A stretch of 64,000 nucleotides of DNA from contig CM066730.1 of NCBI GenBank assembly GCA_033961575.1, forward strand, positions 133,362,023-133,426,022, given 5' to 3'. Position numbers and translations under genes: made by a program. Of the stretch, positions 56,266 to 64,000 are shown piece after piece. Position 1 is the stretch's first letter, and every line of letters starts with the position of its first letter. Source of the stretch: Aselliscus stoliczkanus. Taxonomy: Eukaryota; Chordata; Mammalia; Chiroptera; Hipposideridae. The notes beneath the pieces were generated by a model. It did not search any database. It was not told where the DNA came from and worked only from the letters and a program-made list of their open reading frames with translations.

Positions 56266-56669
56266 CCTGCCATGTCTGTGTAGGATCTCCAGGGCAAAAG
56301 TTTATCTTATATTATGAATTAGACTTTAGCTACTGTGTTTCCCATCTCGATTTTTCATTATGAGGTGCATCTGAGGGCTCCGTGTTGAGTTTTAGAGCTT
56401 TCTTGCTTAACAGTTGATCCGAACCTCAAAGTAAGTTATGAGCTTAGTCGTCCAGCCTGGCTCCTGAAGATTCTGGTTTTCAGATTTATATTAGAGGTTA
56501 AACAGGTAAAATCGAATGCCTCTGAGTTTGTAGCATTGAGGCATATCTGGGTCATGTCCCTCCTGTAACTATTACCTCATCTGGGAAGCTAATAGACCAA
56601 GCACATGAATTGGGTCAACAGAGCTCTGACTGCTCTCCACCTTCTATGACTTGTCTTGTCATGAGGACT

Positions 56670-57150
56670 CCCTTGCTCATTTCGCAAGCATGTAAGGCTC
56701 TGTGCTAGGTACTTGGGGTATGAAGATGAATGACACAGCCCTTGTCCTAAGGGAACTCATCACACATATGAGCAAGAGAGAGATACGTGAACAAAGTGTG
56801 GTTAGTACAGTGTGGTCAGCACAGTGTGGTGATTTTGGGAGGGGTCACCTAACAGGGAATGGGATGGACATTCAGAGGGGGGCTTCCTGGAGGAGGTAAT
56901 ATCTGAGCTGAGTTCTAAAGAAAATTGAAGTTTGCCATGAAAGAGATGAGGTGGAAAGGTATTCCTGGTAGAGGCATCAGCATGAGCAAAGGCAGGAAGG
57001 TGAGAAAACACAGCATTGGGGGGTAGGGGAGTGGGGGCAGGTAAGAAGAAGATGGCCACTTTGTGGGGTTTGAGGCATGAAGTAAGAGGCTAGGAGGCGT
57101 GATAGAAGCGGAGACCAGTGAGTCCAGCTGGCCAGGCCATGGAGGACCTC
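56670..57150 (-). repeat. L2-like LINE fragment, antisense
   Basis: 'aggctctgtgctaggtacttggggtatgaagatgaatgacac', 'cttcctggaggaggtaatatctgagctgag' and 'gtattcctggtagaggcatcagcatgagcaaaggcaggaagg'. It has the same order as the copies at 8765 and 17575. An 18-base phrase with 'cagtgtggt' is locally repeated near 56810-56830. Confidence 0.7.
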
Positions 57151-57953
57151 TACCAGGAATTTGAGATTGGTCTGTAGATTTGTGGGGAGCCTTTGGAGGA
57201 CCTGATTTGTGCTACTGAGACATTACTTTGGGGGCTAAGTGAAGGTTGGCTTGGCAGGCAGGAGGAGAGTGGGAACCTTGGGCCAGAGATACTCGTTTGT
57301 AGGCCATTGGTATTGGGGTGAGGGGAAGAAAGACTATACAAGGCTTTACCTTACTCCCCTTTCCTTTCTGGCCTTGCCCAACACTAAGTTGCTGAGGTCG
57401 GCTCTTGGATCCTCGTTGCCCTCCGTCTGTCTTGAGGGAGCTCACCTGAATGACTTACTTGCTGACTTGTCACCAGAGGGCTCTGACTTTTTCAAAGCAG
57501 GGCTTCCTGCCCTCATTCTGCTGCCACAGTGTGCTGCCCATCCTCCTGCCTACTCATGGGGTGACGGGAGTCTGGCTGCATGAAGTCACTTTCATGAACC
57601 TTCCATGTGGCTTCTGAACATGAGTCGCTGGTCATTCTGTGTGTGCTGTGTCCGAGCCAGCCCTGGGCTGGGATCAGGGGCCACGAAGATAGATAACATG
57701 CTGCCCTCATGGAGCTTGCATTTTAGAGGGAGCTAGACCCAAAATTAAAAGACAGTGTGATTCGTGCCATACATCTATTCCAAAGTTACATGATTCCGAT
57801 AGAGGTGGCAGCAGTATTTGTAACATTAACATCAGTCATTCCAGAATGAGCCACATTTTTTCAACTACAGGTTGTGTGCAAATAGAGAAAATAGATTCGA
57901 GCCGTGTCTTAAAATTATTCTGACTTTTGAGACTATGGTCTGACCATAACTAA

Positions 57954-58448
<495 letters not shown>

Positions 58449-59261
58449 TGACTGGAAAGAGGTGTGGGCCCTGGGAGTCAGGGGTTGCCTCTGCCTCATG
58501 CATTGACTTGCATTTGACCTTAGGCCAGTGATTGGAATTCTGGGAGTTTCACTTTTCACTTTCTTATTGCCAAGTGGCTTATTTCTGCTCTGTCAGTGAT
58601 GAGCTGTGGGAAGAAATAATGCTTGCCTTCTGTGGAGGCTCAGGTTTTGTGTCCTCCACATCTGTGAAACTGGAGTAATATCAGCACTCAATGAGCAAAA
58701 TACCTAGCACAAAGATACAAGCTCGATAAGCGGCATCTCTCAGTAGCATACTAATTGTTCAGCGCTTTTTCTGAAAAATGTGATCCAATCCTTCTGCTGC
58801 TGTGACCTGCCTCCTCCCCCCCAACCCCCCCCCCACCCATGTGATGCTGAGTTGAAGTTGAGAAATTGAGTGTTGCCTTGTGGCTTGGTCAGATTGCCAA
58901 GTTGTGAAAAGGACAGTGAGGCTGTGAACAACACAACCCATTTTTTTTGTAAGTGAAGCTTGTCTTACTAAAGTTAGGCCTATCATCCTCAAAGGTGTAA
59001 ACCAAACCGACTAACAAAATGAAGCACTTTTCATTATCCATTAAGCTGGGGGTCACTGGCATCTTTTTTCCTACCTACTTTTAAATGACAGCAAAGTTAA
59101 ATCATAGAACTTACAGACCTAATCCACTTCGATCCTAGTGATGGTTGTACAACTCAGTAAATATACTAAGATCCGTTGAATGGTACCCTTAAAATGGGTA
59201 GACTTTATGATATGTAAATTACTTCTTAATAAAGCTGTTTTTTTTTTTAAATCAACTTTTT

Positions 59262-59696
59262 CTTTTTTTAAAGATTTTATTGGGGGAATTGGGGGAGGGG
59301 AACAGCGTTGGGAAATCGGGGAAGGGGAACAGACAAGTTCCTGTCTTTTTGTTCTTCAGTCTAGTTGCGGAGGACGTTGCTTCACTGGCCCATGTTGGTA
59401 TCGTCATTGTGCTCTTCCGGGATGAGGCAGATCGATCACTGGCCTCTGGATGGTCACTCACTGCGGCTATTGGCAGCTCATGCTGGCTGCGGCTGCTGGC
59501 CACTCACTGTAGCCTATGGCAGCCCACTGCAGCAGGGGCTGCAGCCTACACCGTCGCCGGGGCTCACAGCCCAGCTCCAGGTGGAGCTGTTGTTAGCTGT
59601 AGAGGGCAGTGTCACTGGCTCTCATATGTGGGATCCGAACCGGGGCCGCTGGCATCCCAAAACCAGCTCTTAACCAATGTGCCACTCGGCCGGCCC
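59262..59696 (-). mobile_element. Long-form tRNA-derived SINE
   Basis: Antisense full-length copy from AAAGATTTTATTGGGGG to CACTCGGCCGGCCC. Flanking atcaacttttt-like and tcaactcattttt form an imperfect duplication. The inverted repeat CAGCTCCAGGTGGAGCTG is intact at about 59572-59589. The 154-codon frame is a SINE artefact. Confidence 0.94.
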
Positions 59697-60639
59697 TCAA
59701 CTCATTTTTATGATGATGAAGTAACTCGTTATAATGGCAGATAGTCTGACCCTTGTTTTATTTATATCATCTGTAGCCCTCAGAACAACTCTGGGGAAAG
59801 CATGGTTATTTCAGGAATCTTCTACCTTGTTTATAATACAGCTTGTCTAGAAAACCCATTTTCTTTCTGACATATATCTTTCTGCCTAAAATGCTTTAAA
59901 TACCAGAGTTCCAGTAAAAGAGGAGAGATCGGTGCTGTAGCGAAGAGTATAGCAAGACCCTTACTAACCAAACTTGCACCAGAAAAAATGGGCTGAGCTA
60001 TAGATTATTAGGGGGAAATGCATTAATAGTCTAAAGTTATTTGGATTAGATAGCAAGGCTTTAGACATCAGCTTTAAAAATAATTTTGCATTAGCAAAGC
60101 AACTAGATGTACATTGGTGCTTCTAAAGTATTTTTTAAAGGCATTGTGTTTTTTCTCCTCTCTTTTTCCCTTGAGATTTGGATTATGGTGTTTGTTGTCT
60201 TAGCCAGGTTTCTTGCCCTCAGCACAATAGGTAGAAACGTTAGCAAGGTTGGTTTGTGCAGAATTGTTGGTCTGCAGTTAATGAGAAATCAAGGAAGCGC
60301 TGCTAAAGGAGATGAGAGGAGAGAACCTGTGAGTCTGAAGACAGCCGCAGCTCCTGTGTCTGCCGCGACTCTGGGCTGGGGCTTAGTCAGTTTGGGGCAT
60401 TCGTTTCCAAGCCCAGTCTGTAAAGAAGGAGTGGTCTCAGACTTCTGTAACTGATTCAGAAGAATTTTGCAAAAACTTATTAATTTAAAAAATATATGAA
60501 TATGGGATGCCATATTTTGTTAGCTCTATTATAGTAAGTGATATTTGGGTTAATATTGTTTTCTTCCCTGTGTTTCACTATTACATGGCAATTTTTTTTA
60601 TTTCTTTTAGCTCTCATTATTTCACCTCCTCAGTAGCTC

Positions 60640-60855
60640 CATCTTGGTTTGAACCCCAACTCTGCATTTTACTAGCTGAGTAACCTTGAGTCAGACTAAA
60701 TCTGAGGAGGCCGCAGTTTCTTCATCTGTAAAATGGCAAAAATAATATGTACCTCATTAGGTGTTAGGAGGATTTAAAGATAAAGAATGTAGAAGGTGTT
60801 AGCCTGATGCCTGACTCTTAGCCCTCAGTAAATATCAGTATTATTATCCCATGCT
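60640..60855 (-). repeat. MIR SINE, antisense
   Basis: 'ctctgcattttactagctgagtaaccttgagtcag', 'agtttcttcatctgtaaaatggcaaaaataatatgtacctc' and 'ttagccctcagtaaatatcag'. Confidence 0.9.
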
Positions 60856-63235
<2,380 letters not shown>

Positions 63236-63782
63236 CAAGGTCTGACAATTAAGTTCACAAACTCATCCTAGAAAAAGTGCTCCATACCTCATTGCTGAAT
63301 ATCACTACTGTCACCTATGAAGTACTCCCCTTTGGGAAGCTATGCACCGATGCCAGTACCTAGTCCACCCTTCAGAGCAATTTTGGAACGGCCATCAGAG
63401 CCGTCATCATATTACCTTTGATGTCGTGAATGTCATCAAAATGTCTTCCTTTCAATATTTCCTTTATCTTCGGGTAAAGAAAGAAATCATTGGGGGCCAA
63501 ATCAGATGGGTAGGGAGGGTGTTCCAATACCATTATTTGTCTACTGGCTAAAAACTCCCTGAAAGACAGTGCCGTGTGAGCTGGTGCATTGTTGTGATGC
63601 AAGAGCCATGAATCGTTGGCAAAAAGTTCAGTCATCCTTTTCATGCAGCCATTTCAGTACTTCTAAGTAGTAAACTTGGTTAATTGTCCAGTTGGTACAA
63701 ATTCATAATGAATAATCCCTCTGATGTCAAAAAAGGTTAGCAACTTCGTTGCAACAAGTTCGTGAACTTAATTGTCAGACTT
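63236..63782 (-). mobile_element. Internally deleted mariner element
   Basis: The ends are inverted: CAAGGTCTGACAATTAAG on the left, and on the right, in reverse, AAGTCTGACAATTAAG, continuing GTTCACGAACTTG. TA dinucleotides flank both ends. At about 547 bp it is less than half of a full mariner of about 1.3 kb. The missing part is most of the N-terminal two thirds of the transposase gene. Confidence 0.9.
63372..63644 (-). pseudogene. mariner transposase pseudogene, C-terminal part
   Basis: The minus-strand open frame of 90 codons carries HHNNAPAHTALSFREFLA, LEHPPYPSDLAPNDFF and LYPKIKEILKGRHF, the C-terminal catalytic third of a mariner transposase. Just upstream in broken frame is FDIRGIIHYEFVPTGQ. 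The usual second catalytic Asp in H-D-N-A is Asn here (HHNNAP), and the first catalytic region is deleted, so it cannot be active. The third catalytic Asp (APND) is kept. Confidence 0.9.
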
Positions 63783-64000
63783 ACTGATTAAAGGTTAGCT
63801 CTGGGGCTGATGGAATGCAGGGAGAGTTGTGCTGGGAAAACCCCTGGGGGGATCTCAGAGGCTCCCCACGTGTCTTAGCTGCTCTTTCCTTTGGATAGTC
63901 AATAGGGTTGGTACCATTCCAGAAGAGCCTGGAAGTTTGTGTCAGCAGAAGCTGAACCAGATGTGCTCTCTGATATCCATCCCAGGACTGATTGTTGCTC

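Noticed and set aside
59280..59744. 154-codon plus-strand frame
   Set aside because: It lies on the antisense strand of a long-form SINE; near-identical frames appear in the other SINE copies (40584-41033, 51944-52357, 15945-16322).

Overview
The window reads as nuclear DNA of a placental mammal, very probably a bat. It is AT-rich, almost gene-free intronic sequence, full of MIR, L2 and L1 fragments, microsatellites and short tRNA-derived SINEs. The most abundant SINE has a head beginning GGGCCGGCCGAGTGGCGC and a tail ending in CCCCAATAAAAT plus A. It resembles the bat SINE families (VES-like and Rhin-1-like). Three relatively well-preserved DNA transposons or MITEs (piggyBac-like, mariner) also fit a bat. 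I lean towards a rhinolophoid/yinpterochiropteran bat, but that is inference from remembered SINE architecture.

The only real protein-coding gene I can support is the 5' part of JAK1 on the + strand. A mostly non-coding exon (55617-55698) ends in the start codon ATG CAG. Two coding exons follow (58152-58350 and 62300-62423). All three have canonical AG/GT borders and compatible phases, and together they encode about 110 residues: the short N-terminal leader and the start of the FERM domain. The exon at 55617 opens with a splice acceptor, so sequence upstream of it is most simply a large 5' UTR intron. I see no convincing upstream exon or CpG-island promoter in the window.

Layout: 1-11000 is old L1, a Tigger-like MITE, SINEs, MIR/L2 and a minisatellite. 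11029-14466 is a degraded piggyBac element carrying a mariner that itself carries a SINE. 14784-15110 is an L1 3' end with a recent 129-bp internal tandem duplication. 15800-35690 is SINEs, MIR/L2 and simple repeats, including a 67-bp segment of unique sequence copied into a TTCC microsatellite 1.4 kb away. 35691-36334 is an L1 3' end with target-site duplication and, abutting it, a piggyBac-like MITE with TTAA duplication and long inverted repeats. 37400-55600 has CT/AC tracts, an antisense L1 carrying a SINE, a C-rich/G-rich tract near 44.8 kb, a small mariner MITE at 53.2 kb and more SINEs. 55617-62423 is the JAK1 exons and their introns. 63236-63782 is an internally deleted mariner in the following intron.

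I found no new defence, biosynthetic or RNA system. The notable material is transposon archaeology (nested elements, MITEs made from transposon ends, modular SINEs sharing one junction) and several unusual residues in the JAK1 N-terminus. All family names are from sequence recognition without a database search.
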